NCBI GenBank assembly: GCA_964619125.1
Contig: CAZUCA010000101.1
Span: 1-5,504, forward strand
Length of the DNA stretch: 5,504 bases
Direction: 5' to 3'
DNA from: Owenweeksia sp964619125
Lineage (GTDB): Bacteria > Bacteroidota > Bacteroidia > Flavobacteriales > Schleiferiaceae
Shown piece by piece: positions 1-5,504 of this stretch. Both the position numbers and the translations under genes were made by a program. Positions within the stretch are counted from its first letter, which is position 1, and every line of letters starts with the position of its first letter. The notes below the pieces were generated by a model that saw only the letters and a program-made list of their open reading frames with translations, did not search any database and was not told where the DNA came from.

Positions 1-1
1 T

Positions 2-73
2 TTTTTCGATAAGCTGATCCTGGATACCAGGATGCCTCCTGAAGCAGTTCATTTTCAAGGTGTTGAGTGTTAA
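2..73 (+). CDS. possible C-terminal tail of an upstream gene (5' end outside window)
   Basis: One plus-strand frame is open from the window edge to a TAA at 71-73 and gives 23 residues, beginning FFDKLILDTRMPP and ending HFQGVEC. Codon choice (GAT AAG CTG ATC CTG GAT ACC) resembles the complete genes here, with many G-starting codons, and the other two plus frames hit stops within the first 20 bases. The product is not recognised. The fragment is too short to be sure: two minus-strand frames are also open over the same bases, one with an ATG at 52-50 and one without a usual start codon. The plus-strand reading is preferred because it needs no start inside the window and an inverted repeat lies 30 bp after its stop. 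Confidence 0.3.
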   Translation, partial: FFDKLILDTRMPPEAVHFQGVEC

Positions 74-103
74 ATGTGTTAAAGACTTGACTATTAATCT
101 ATT

Positions 104-123
104 CCGCTCTTTTAAAAGCGCGG
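104..123. repeat. 20-bp imperfect inverted repeat, possible terminator stem or operator
   Basis: Positions 104-111 (CCGCTCTT) pair with 116-123 (AAGCGCGG) around a TTAA centre, with one T-C mismatch at 108/119. The inner CTTTTAAAAG (109-118) is a perfect palindrome. The repeat sits 30 bp after the possible stop at 73, which fits transcript termination. No run of T follows on either strand, so it is not a classical intrinsic terminator. It could equally be a protein-binding site. Confidence 0.4.
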
Positions 124-139
124 TCCTCAGTAATAGGAC
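123..139. repeat. small hairpin next to the inverted repeat
   Basis: GTCCT (123-127) pairs with AGGAC (135-139) around a seven-base loop. It starts at the last base of the preceding inverted repeat, so the two stems would sit back to back in RNA. The stem is only five pairs and could be chance. Confidence 0.25.
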
Positions 140-170
140 ATAGTATTACCACATTTAAATTATAATAGTT

Positions 171-250
171 CATGGCATCTTTTAGATTTTTTGATGAGCC
201 ATGGCGGCCGACCTCCTTTTTGCCTGAAAAGGCATGGCATCAGGAAGGCA
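171..250 (+). other. noncoding stretch with alternative, mutually exclusive hairpins
   Basis: The 9-mer CATGGCATC occurs twice, at 171-179 and 233-241. Between them, GATG-AG-CCATG (193-203) is complementary to either copy, giving nine pairs with a two-base AG bulge. The middle segment can therefore pair upstream (13-base T-rich loop) or downstream, but not both. The downstream copy also overlaps a separate stem, TGCCT/AGGCA (221-225 with 230-234) closed by a GAAA tetraloop, and CCTGA (223-227) can alternatively pair with TCAGG (240-244). This resembles attenuator geometry, but the best promoter for the next gene lies downstream, so RNA here would come from upstream read-through or an unseen promoter. 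It could also be a DNA operator or chance. No coding frame is convincing. Confidence 0.3.
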
Positions 251-277
251 GCGATGTGGGAGAGAAACCGGGGGCGC

Positions 278-306
278 TTGATTCCCCATTTCAAAGCGTA
301 CTTTTG
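278..306 (+). promoter_or_regulatory. Bacteroidota-type promoter for the membrane protein gene at 330
   Basis: TACTTTTG at 299-306 matches all fixed positions of the Bacteroidota -7 consensus TAnnTTTG. A TTG at 278-280 lies 18 bp upstream, within the usual spacing for the -33 element. The following bases (CAGCG) resemble the sequence often seen after this box. Transcription would start at about 311-314, giving a short leader of roughly 16-20 nt before the TTG start codon at 330. It is the best promoter match noticed in the window. Confidence 0.6.
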
Positions 307-329
307 CAGCGTATAAATAAAACTCTGCA

Positions 330-1193
330 TTGAGCAAGAAAACATTAAAGTTGATTTTCAGGGTGGCGCTGAGCCTGGCCGCCCTCTATTTGATCCTGCT
401 GAAGGTTGATCTGGAGCAAGCCTGGAATTACCTGCAAAATGCTCAATGGCTGTTTATCGGGCTGGCCTTTCTGAGCTTTTTCATCAGTAAGGTGATTGCT
501 GCCTTTCGCCTCAATTTGCTCTACCGAACGCAGGATTTGCGCATCCATGATCGGCTCAATCTCAAGCTCAATTTTTTAGGAATGTTTTACAACCTCTTTA
601 TACCCCTGGTTGGGGGCGAGGGCTATAAGGTTTATTGGATACGCAAGCATTTTACCGCTAAGGTGAAGCCCCTGGTGTGGGCGGCACTGCTCGACCGGGC
701 CAGCGGCCTGGCGGCCTTAATTTTGGTGACGGGAGGATTCTTTATGCTCAGCAGCTACCAGCTTCCCTTTAAACCGGCCTTTCTCCTGATTATTCCCCTG
801 GCCTATGCCGTGCACTTCGCCGTTACCCATTGGTTTTTTCGCAGCTATCAACCGGCGTGGGTGAGCACCCATCTGCTTTCCCTGGCTATCCAGTTGCTAC
901 AGGCTCTAACCACCTTTTTTGTGGTGCTGGGGCTCGGTATTCATAATGATATGCTCGATTACATTTTTGTGTTCATGCTGGCGTCCTTTGCCTTTGTGCT
1001 TCCCATGGTGGGAGCCCGTGAAATGGCCTTTGTTTTTGGTGCCGAATACCTTGGCCTCAATATGGAGCTTTCACTGGCTATCAGCCTCTTGTTTTATTTG
1101 TGCCTGGCTGCCAACTCACTTTTGGGATCCTACTTTTTGCTGCGTCCCAGGAGCCTGCGCTATGAGCTCAGTTTACTGGAAGCTAAGGCCTGA
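330..1193 (+). CDS. LPG-synthase transmembrane family (UPF0104/YbhN-like) inner-membrane protein
   Basis: This 287-residue protein is almost entirely hydrophobic, with about seven or eight membrane segments, near residues 8-24, 39-59, 82-95, 115-138, 149-167, 181-204, 212-228 and 247-270. It carries the family landmarks in order: GMFYNLFIPLVGGEGYK (84-100), LDRASGL (121-127) and LPMVGAREMA (224-233), corresponding to the conserved glycine-rich loop, the Asp-Arg motif and the P-x-x-G-x-x-E motif. The family is the flippase-like membrane half of MprF, here without the soluble aminoacyl-transferase domain, so it probably moves or binds a lipid rather than making lysyl-lipid; the substrate is unknown. 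The length is slightly below the usual 300-340. The start is a TTG at 330, because the frame has a stop at 318-320 and no earlier ATG. This gives MSKKTLK, a normal basic N-terminus. The 3' end overlaps the opposing glycosyltransferase gene by 11 bp. Confidence 0.85.
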   Translation: MSKKTLKLIFRVALSLAALYLILLKVDLEQAWNYLQNAQWLFIGLAFLSFFISKVIAAFRLNLLYRTQDLRIHDRLNLKLNFLGMFYNLFIPLVGGEGYKVYWIRKHFTAKVKPLVWAALLDRASGLAALILVTGGFFMLSSYQLPFKPAFLLIIPLAYAVHFAVTHWFFRSYQPAWVSTHLLSLAIQLLQALTTFFVVLGLGIHNDMLDYIFVFMLASFAFVLPMVGAREMAFVFGAEYLGLNMELSLAISLLFYLCLAANSLLGSYFLLRPRSLRYELSLLEAKA

Positions 1194-2811
1194 TTAGCAG
1201 GTATTCCTTTTTTTGCCAGGGATCATCAATTCGGTACAGCACCTCGAAACGACTGCTGTCAATCATATCGGCAGGCGCCAGGTGATACTCACCCGCTTTC
1301 AGTTCTTCGGTAAAGGTCATAACCTGGCGATTGCTGCGGCTGAGGTAATAAGGAATCCGGTAGCTGATGATCGGCGCAGTGGTTAGTTCTACCTTTTCAA
1401 AGGTCAGCGGGCCCAGGGAAGCATCACTGCTGAAAACGTAAGGTTCACCATATAGATAGACCTTTTCATCGCCGGTAATCTGCAGAATTTCGCTTACCCG
1501 TTGCCGGGCGTAAGCTACATTCTTATCGGCTTGCCAGGCGGGCATATAAAACAAGTTAAGTCCCAGTCGTGCCACCGCCATCACCAATACCATCGCTATC
1601 AATTTGCTTTTAGCCCTGAAGAATATTACTGCGGCCAGCAGACCGAGGGCACTCATCGCAAACACCCGCATTGATAAATCAGGTACCACCGTCATCGCCG
1701 GGATAAAAAGGAGGATGATGAACCCCAGTGGTAAAAGGCAGGCCATCACGGCCAGTAAACTGTGAGTCAGTTTTCGCGCCCACCCCATGCGTTCGGCAGC
1801 GTCCTGATAAAACCAACTAAGCAGCAACAGGATAAAGGGGAAAAACATGTAATAGTAGCGGGGTTTAAAATCGCCCGAAATCCAGTAAACGGGGATGTTT
1901 ACCACTATAAACAGGGCGCTGAAAGCCAACAATGGGTTATTCCTGAGCTTAGACCTGAATTTTTTTTGAAACATAAATACAGCCAGCAGTGACCATGGAA
2001 GCAATAGCTTGGCCATCTGTAGTGGGAAGGTCAGGCTCTGCCAGAAGGTGTCGCTGCTGCTGGTTTCAAGGCCGGTGCGCATGGCCGCTTCCTTGTATTG
2101 ACGCACCAAAAAACCAGGCAGGTCATCCTGTAGTGCATAGGGGTAGAAATAGGCGGCGCTCACGAGTAGGAAAAATCCCAGGCCGGCAAAATGGGCGGGG
2201 TGGAACAAAATTTTCCACTGGCGGTGATAAACGGCCATACCCACCAGGGTAAGCCCCTGGAAGGCGATGGAGGGGAGGCCTTTTACCAGGAAACCCAGGG
2301 CCACAAAAAAGTATGAAATCAGGAACATGGCATACCAGCGCCGGCGTTGGTGAAAGTGGAAAAGTACCATCACTTGCAGGTATGCCAGCAAGGCGTAGAA
2401 CGGATCTATCTCGCCGCTGTTAACCGCACCGTAAAGCAGTACTTCGGCCGCAGTTAAGTAAAAGAAGGCGCTGAGCAGAGCTACCTTTTGAGAGAGATAA
2501 CGACGCGAGAAAAAATAGTGAACAGTTGCTAATGTTACCAGCGACAGTAAAGAAGGAAGTCTCACTACCCATTCTGACATACTGCCGAAAAGCCAGAAAC
2601 AGGCCGCCATTACCCAGTTAAAAACCGGTGGCTTGTTGTAGTAGCTCCAGCCATTAATATGAGGCACAATATACTCCCCGGTCAAAAACATTTCGATGGA
2701 GACAATTGCCCGCCGGGGTTCTTCTGCCCGCAACTCTATTGCGCTTTGCCAGCCAAAAAGTCCGATGATAAGTAGCAGTGAGGCCAGTATCAGGATACGA
2801 TTATTTGCCAT
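1183..2811 (-). CDS. GT39/ArnT-like polytopic glycosyltransferase
   Basis: This 542-residue inner-membrane protein resembles the dolichyl/undecaprenyl-phosphate-sugar-dependent transferases (PMT/ArnT, GT-C fold), which move a sugar from a polyprenyl-phosphate carrier to a lipid or protein on the periplasmic side. Evidence in order: an N-terminal membrane helix (5-25); a first periplasmic loop with RAEEPRRAI (28-36), where these enzymes hold an acidic catalytic residue; YYNKPPVFNW (57-66), the KPP motif of ArnT-like proteins; GEIDPF (133-138); FLVKGLP (174-180); and DFKPRYYYMFFPF (314-326), matching the late R-Y-x-x-x-x-P motif. Many hydrophobic segments run to about residue 422, then a soluble, probably periplasmic C-terminal domain of about 120 residues. 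ArnT has Asp at the first acidic position where this has Glu30. Acceptor and sugar cannot be read from the sequence; lipid A modification is one option. ATG at 2811 gives MANNRILILA. It is divergent from the DUF1015 gene. Confidence 0.85.
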   Translation of the reverse strand: MANNRILILASLLLIIGLFGWQSAIELRAEEPRRAIVSIEMFLTGEYIVPHINGWSYYNKPPVFNWVMAACFWLFGSMSEWVVRLPSLLSLVTLATVHYFFSRRYLSQKVALLSAFFYLTAAEVLLYGAVNSGEIDPFYALLAYLQVMVLFHFHQRRRWYAMFLISYFFVALGFLVKGLPSIAFQGLTLVGMAVYHRQWKILFHPAHFAGLGFFLLVSAAYFYPYALQDDLPGFLVRQYKEAAMRTGLETSSSDTFWQSLTFPLQMAKLLLPWSLLAVFMFQKKFRSKLRNNPLLAFSALFIVVNIPVYWISGDFKPRYYYMFFPFILLLLSWFYQDAAERMGWARKLTHSLLAVMACLLPLGFIILLFIPAMTVVPDLSMRVFAMSALGLLAAVIFFRAKSKLIAMVLVMAVARLGLNLFYMPAWQADKNVAYARQRVSEILQITGDEKVYLYGEPYVFSSDASLGPLTFEKVELTTAPIISYRIPYYLSRSNRQVMTFTEELKAGEYHLAPADMIDSSRFEVLYRIDDPWQKKEYLLIRP

Positions 2812-2820
2812 GCGGCAAAA

Positions 2821-2828
2821 TAAAGCTA
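2821..2828 (-). promoter_or_regulatory. weak -7-like box before the glycosyltransferase gene
   Basis: On the minus strand, TAGCTTTA (2828-2821) matches TAnnTTTG at all but the last fixed base and lies 9 bp before the ATG at 2811. No good -33 element is visible at the right distance; the nearest candidate is TTTTC about 21 bp upstream. If real, the leader would be only a few bases long. Confidence 0.22.
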
Positions 2829-2856
2829 AAAGCGGTAAATGTGCTTCTTGAAAATT

Positions 2857-2866
2857 AGGCCGGCCT
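2857..2866. repeat. 10-bp perfect palindrome in the divergent intergenic region
   Basis: AGGCCGGCCT reads the same on both strands and lies roughly midway between the divergent starts at 2811 and 2936, which is where an operator shared by both genes might sit. A single 10-bp palindrome is expected by chance fairly often, so a regulatory role is only a possibility. Confidence 0.25.
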
Positions 2867-2902
2867 GACGGGCTTAAAGTTGATTACCGGCAGTGTTGCT
2901 TG

Positions 2903-2931
2903 TTTGCACTTGCTGCTCTTTATTACATTCG
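2903..2931 (+). promoter_or_regulatory. candidate promoter for the DUF1015-yggS operon
   Basis: TTTG at 2903-2906 is followed after 17 bp by TACATTCG at 2924-2931, which matches TAnnTTTG except for one base. Order and spacing fit the Bacteroidota -33/-7 pattern. The box ends only 4 bp before the ATG at 2936, so the transcript would be leaderless or nearly so. An alternative uses TTG 2880-2882 as -33 and CTTGTTTG 2899-2906 as a poorer -7 box, giving a leader of about 20 nt. The two cannot be separated by eye. Confidence 0.33.
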
Positions 2932-2935
2932 CGGC

Positions 2936-4174
2936 ATGATAAGCCTCAAACCCTTTAAAGCTGTACGGCCAACCCGTGATAAAGCCTATCTGGTGGCCAC
3001 GCGGTCATATTTGTCGTACACTGATGCCGAGCTTGATGACAAGCTCAAAAATAACCCCTTTACCTTTCTTCATATTATCAATCCGAGTGAGGGTAGGAAG
3101 CTGACAGCGGGCAGGGAAAAATATCAGCTCGTAAAAGGTGAGTTTGAGCGCTTTCGTGCCGAGGATACTTTTACCCGCGATGAGGAGGAAAACTTCTATA
3201 TCTACCGCCAGGTAAAGGAAGGCAACGAATACATCGGGTTAATTGCAGCGGTCTCAGTAGATGACTATCTCGAAGGGCGCATCCGCAAGCATGAGAAAAC
3301 CCTTACCGAGCGTGAACGCATGTTTAGCGATTACCTCGAAGCAACCGGCTTCAATGCCGAACCGGTATTGCTCACCTACCGCGATGATCTGCGGCTCAAT
3401 AAATTATTTGCCAAGTATATCAATCAGCGCTCAGAATATGAGTTTACCAGCACTGACCGGGTGCTGCATCAAATGTGGTTAATTGATCAGCGCAAGGATT
3501 GCCAGTTGGTAACGGAGATTTTTAAGGAGCAGCAGGCGCTGTACATAGCCGATGGTCACCATCGCTGTGCCAGCTCCAGTGGCCTGGCCACCCGTTTGCG
3601 CGAGCAGGGGAAAAAAGAAGGAGCCCACAATTACTTTATGGCCTTTCTTATCGGGGAAGAGCAGATGAAGGTTTATGATTTTAATCGCCTGGTAAAAGGG
3701 CTCAATGGTATGACTAGTGCCCGGTTTATTGCTGCCTTGCGCGAAAACTTCCTGGTGGAGAGTATGGTGGATGACCTCTACCGCCCTGAAAAAATACATG
3801 AGATAAGTATGTACCTGGAAGGAAAGTGGTATAAGCTGGTGCCTAAAACTGGTACTTACGACCCCCAAAGCCCGGTAGGCCACCTCGATGCTGAAATATT
3901 GAGCAAGACCCTGCTCAAGCCGGTGTTGGGTATAAAAAATCTCAAAACGGATAAAAGGGTGGGCTTTATGCCGGGTACCGAAGGTATGATTGGCCTGCAG
4001 CAGGCGGTTGATTCGGGTCGTTATGACCTGGCATTTGGATTGTTCCCGGTAAGCATCGAGCAAATAAAACAAGTGGCCGATGCTAACAAAACCATGCCTC
4101 CCAAAAGTACTTACATTGAGCCCAAGTTACGCAGTGGGCTTACCATATATGAGATTATTGAATCGGAGCGCTAA
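2936..4174 (+). CDS. DUF1015 family protein
   Basis: This 412-residue cytoplasmic protein has the length and conserved blocks of DUF1015: KPFKAVRP (5-12), HIINP (46-50), YLEGRIRKHEKT (111-122), YIADGHHR (203-210), FNR (249-251) and the C-terminal MPPKSTYIEPKLRSGL (387-402). There is no signal peptide or membrane segment. The biochemical role is not established. The DGHHR motif recalls the nucleotide-binding motif of ParB/SerK-like proteins, and the family often lies, from memory, near serine-biosynthesis genes; a kinase-like role is therefore only an inference. ATG at 2936 is chosen because it puts the family's usual first block (KPFKAVRP) at residue 5. The in-frame TTG at 2900 would add 12 hydrophobic residues and overlap likely promoter bases. 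The yggS-like gene follows after 42 bp on the same strand with no clear terminator or promoter between, so the two are probably co-transcribed. Confidence 0.88.
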   Translation: MISLKPFKAVRPTRDKAYLVATRSYLSYTDAELDDKLKNNPFTFLHIINPSEGRKLTAGREKYQLVKGEFERFRAEDTFTRDEEENFYIYRQVKEGNEYIGLIAAVSVDDYLEGRIRKHEKTLTERERMFSDYLEATGFNAEPVLLTYRDDLRLNKLFAKYINQRSEYEFTSTDRVLHQMWLIDQRKDCQLVTEIFKEQQALYIADGHHRCASSSGLATRLREQGKKEGAHNYFMAFLIGEEQMKVYDFNRLVKGLNGMTSARFIAALRENFLVESMVDDLYRPEKIHEISMYLEGKWYKLVPKTGTYDPQSPVGHLDAEILSKTLLKPVLGIKNLKTDKRVGFMPGTEGMIGLQQAVDSGRYDLAFGLFPVSIEQIKQVADANKTMPPKSTYIEPKLRSGLTIYEIIESER

Positions 4175-4216
4175 ACAATCCCCCTGCTTTGAATTTATTT
4201 AGCAAAAGCAATAGTT

Positions 4217-4879
4217 ATGAGCTTCATCGCTGAAAATATCGCCCGTTTTAAAAAGGAGCTACCAGCAAATGTGACCTTGGTGGCGGTAAGTAAACGCAAG
4301 CCGATAGTGGATATTCAGGCCGCCTATGATGCGGGGCTGCGTGATTTCGGCGAGAATCGCATTCAGGAAATGGAGGAAAAGGCCCAGGCCTTACCCGGCG
4401 ATATCCGCTGGCATATGGTGGGGCATGTGCAAGGGAATAAAATAAAGTACATGGCACCCTTTGTATACCTGGTGCATGGTATTGATAAGAAAAAGCGCCT
4501 TAAAGAGCTCGATAAGGAAGCCGCCAAAAATGACCGCATTATCAATTGTTTGCTCCAGATTCACATCGCAGAGGAGGAGAGTAAATTTGGTTTTGATTAT
4601 GATGAGGCCTGGCAGGTATTGAAGGCAAAACCGGCGGTCAAATACCCCAATGTTAACATTCGCGGCCTGATGGCTATGGCCACTAATACCGACGATCAGC
4701 AGCAGGTACGCCACGAGTTCAGAGGGCTTTCCTCCTTCTACAAAAAGGTGGTAAAAGAGTTAAATCCCCCTGACTTTAATATCCTCTCCATGGGTATGAG
4801 TGGTGATTTTAAACTGGCGATCGATGAGGGTAGTAACATGGTTCGGATCGGCACCGCTATTTTCGGAGCACGCAGCTAG
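4217..4879 (+). CDS. yggS: YggS/PLPBP family pyridoxal-phosphate homeostasis protein
   Basis: This 220-residue cytoplasmic protein has a single alanine-racemase-like barrel that binds PLP but has no known catalytic activity. The family buffers PLP and influences amino-acid and keto-acid pools. Landmarks: LVAVSKRKP (21-29), with Lys26 the expected PLP Schiff-base lysine; DFGENRIQE (43-51); WHMVGHVQGNK (65-75); GLMAMAT (about 150-156); and LSMGMSGDF (190-198), GSNMVRIGTAIFGAR (205-219), which form the phosphate-binding end. All key positions are present. The one small departure is Gly73 in the GHxQxNK motif, where Ser or Thr is more usual. Length is slightly shorter than E. coli YggS (234). ATG at 4217 gives MSFIAENI, the right distance from the lysine. 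The gene is downstream of DUF1015 and its stop overlaps the opposing gene's stop. Confidence 0.95.
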   Translation: MSFIAENIARFKKELPANVTLVAVSKRKPIVDIQAAYDAGLRDFGENRIQEMEEKAQALPGDIRWHMVGHVQGNKIKYMAPFVYLVHGIDKKKRLKELDKEAAKNDRIINCLLQIHIAEEESKFGFDYDEAWQVLKAKPAVKYPNVNIRGLMAMATNTDDQQQVRHEFRGLSSFYKKVVKELNPPDFNILSMGMSGDFKLAIDEGSNMVRIGTAIFGARS

Positions 4880-5504
4880 TTGAGGTAAAAGCCGATGCGA
4901 AAATTAAGCGAGGGACTGAAGCCTTCATATTCCAGAGAGAAAATGTCGGGTTCAGCCTTCTTTTCGTAATGGGGGGAGGTAAGCATCTTTTCATAAGCTA
5001 CTCCTAACTGAAAGTCGTAAAATAGTGCTCCTTCGGTGGTTTCCCAGCCGGCCTCCATTCGGCCTCCGATATGCTCAATGATATCACGGTAGTTTATAGT
5101 TCCCCGCCGGTGGTAAGTGATGCCATCCTGATCATTTGCAATCCAGCCTTCTTCAGAGGAATGTAGCCTGGCCTGATTGTAGAGCAAACTGCTGCGCAGA
5201 AACACAAAGCTCTCGAACTCCTCCAGTTGATGCAGATAAAGTTTATGGCCCAGATCCACAAAGTAGCCACTCATTTTTTCGGGTTCACGCATGTTGTCAT
5301 ACCAATATGATTGCAGGGGGTAAGAGTTGAGTTGACTTTGAATTACCCCACCCGAAAGTTCAAGGCTGTTTCGCTCATTAAGCCCGTATCCGGCAAAAAA
5401 TTTATAACGGCCAATAAACATTTCAATTAGCGAAAAACCTATTGATATTCTATTGGTTCTTAATTGCGATGATTCTGCTTCCGGAAATCGGTTGTTTTGT
5501 GCAT
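4876..5504 (-). CDS. probable outer-membrane beta-barrel protein, N-terminus outside window
   Basis: The minus-strand frame ending at TAG 4878-4876 is open all the way to the window edge: 208 complete codons plus two bases. The first in-window ATG, at 5421, is internal, because the 27 codons before it have no stop and read on smoothly (RISIGFSLIE then MFIGRYKFFAGYGL). The first complete residues are AQNN, preceded by a codon ending in AT (His, Tyr, Asn or Asp), which fits the xAQ signal-peptidase site common in Bacteroidota exported proteins. Alternating polar/hydrophobic strands rich in Tyr, Phe and Gly (residues about 18-40, 43-52, 79-92, 97-108, 145-155, 157-171) and a final strand ending LNFRIGFYLN suggest a small beta-barrel of the outer membrane. 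No specific family is recognised and no ligand or enzyme motif is seen. It is convergent with yggS; any promoter lies outside the window. Confidence 0.7.
   Translation of the reverse strand, partial: AQNNRFPEAESSQLRTNRISIGFSLIEMFIGRYKFFAGYGLNERNSLELSGGVIQSQLNSYPLQSYWYDNMREPEKMSGYFVDLGHKLYLHQLEEFESFVFLRSSLLYNQARLHSSEEGWIANDQDGITYHRRGTINYRDIIEHIGGRMEAGWETTEGALFYDFQLGVAYEKMLTSPHYEKKAEPDIFSLEYEGFSPSLNFRIGFYLN

Noticed and set aside
197..216. Minus-strand AAGGAGGT (216-209) followed by an ATG at 202-200
   Set aside because: It looks like a strong Shine-Dalgarno start, but the frame stops after six codons (MAHQKI), and such sites are little used in Bacteroidota.
221..234. Hairpin TGCCT-GAAA-AGGCA as an intrinsic terminator
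   Set aside because: The T-run lies before the stem on the plus strand and becomes an A-run after it on the minus strand, so neither orientation has the T-tract required.
160..345. 61-codon minus-strand open frame before the first complete gene
   Set aside because: It begins inside the membrane-protein gene and runs back across its promoter; the peptide is Lys/Arg/Cys-rich with no recognisable features.
1762..2252. Two plus-strand open frames inside the glycosyltransferase gene
   Set aside because: Both are antisense to a clearly conserved membrane-enzyme gene and encode Arg/Gly/Pro-rich peptides typical of shadow frames.
2900..2935. Earlier TTG start for the DUF1015 protein at 2900
   Set aside because: The 12 extra residues are not part of the family's usual N-terminus, and the bases overlap the likely promoter.
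3479..4072. 197-codon minus-strand open frame inside the DUF1015 gene
   Set aside because: It lies fully within a well-supported gene on the other strand, has no recognisable family features, and its composition is that of an antisense shadow.
4181..4216. Possible separate promoter for yggS (CTGCTTTG at 4184-4191)
   Set aside because: It misses both T and A of TAnnTTTG and the nearest TTG is about 23 bp upstream; co-transcription with the gene before it is simpler.

Overview
The window looks like chromosomal DNA of a member of the Bacteroidota. The clues are a TAnnTTTG-type promoter (TACTTTTG) before the first complete gene, gene starts without clear Shine-Dalgarno sequences, a probable outer-membrane protein whose signal peptide seems to end in the 'AQ' typical of the phylum, and protein sequences that read like Bacteroidota versions of their families. 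Base composition is moderate (about half G+C by eye, not counted). No mobile element, CRISPR array, tRNA or rRNA is visible.

Layout. Positions 1-329 carry no complete gene. There may be the tail of an upstream plus-strand gene (to 73), followed by an inverted repeat, an unusual set of overlapping hairpins (171-250) and a good promoter (278-306). A membrane protein of the lysylphosphatidylglycerol-synthase transmembrane family follows (330-1193, +). It converges on, and overlaps by 11 bp, a GT39/ArnT-like polytopic glycosyltransferase (1183-2811, -). A 124-bp divergent region (2812-2935) separates that gene from a probable two-gene operon: a DUF1015 protein (2936-4174, +) and a YggS/PLPBP-type pyridoxal-phosphate protein (4217-4879, +). 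The operon converges on a probable outer-membrane protein gene (4876-5504, -), whose stop codon overlaps the yggS stop within one CTAG palindrome. Its 5' end lies beyond the window.

How the genes may work together. The first two genes are both envelope proteins that probably act on lipid-linked substrates, one perhaps moving a lipid and the other transferring a sugar from a polyprenyl carrier. They face each other, so they are not one operon. The DUF1015-YggS pair points to amino-acid or vitamin B6 metabolism: YggS controls PLP balance, and DUF1015 genes are, from memory, often near serine-biosynthesis genes. This is mostly ordinary housekeeping and envelope DNA. I see no convincing new multi-gene system. 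The points most worth checking are the function of DUF1015 beside yggS, the mutually exclusive hairpins at 171-250, the terminator-free convergent overlaps, and the barrel gene, which continues upstream of its first in-window ATG.
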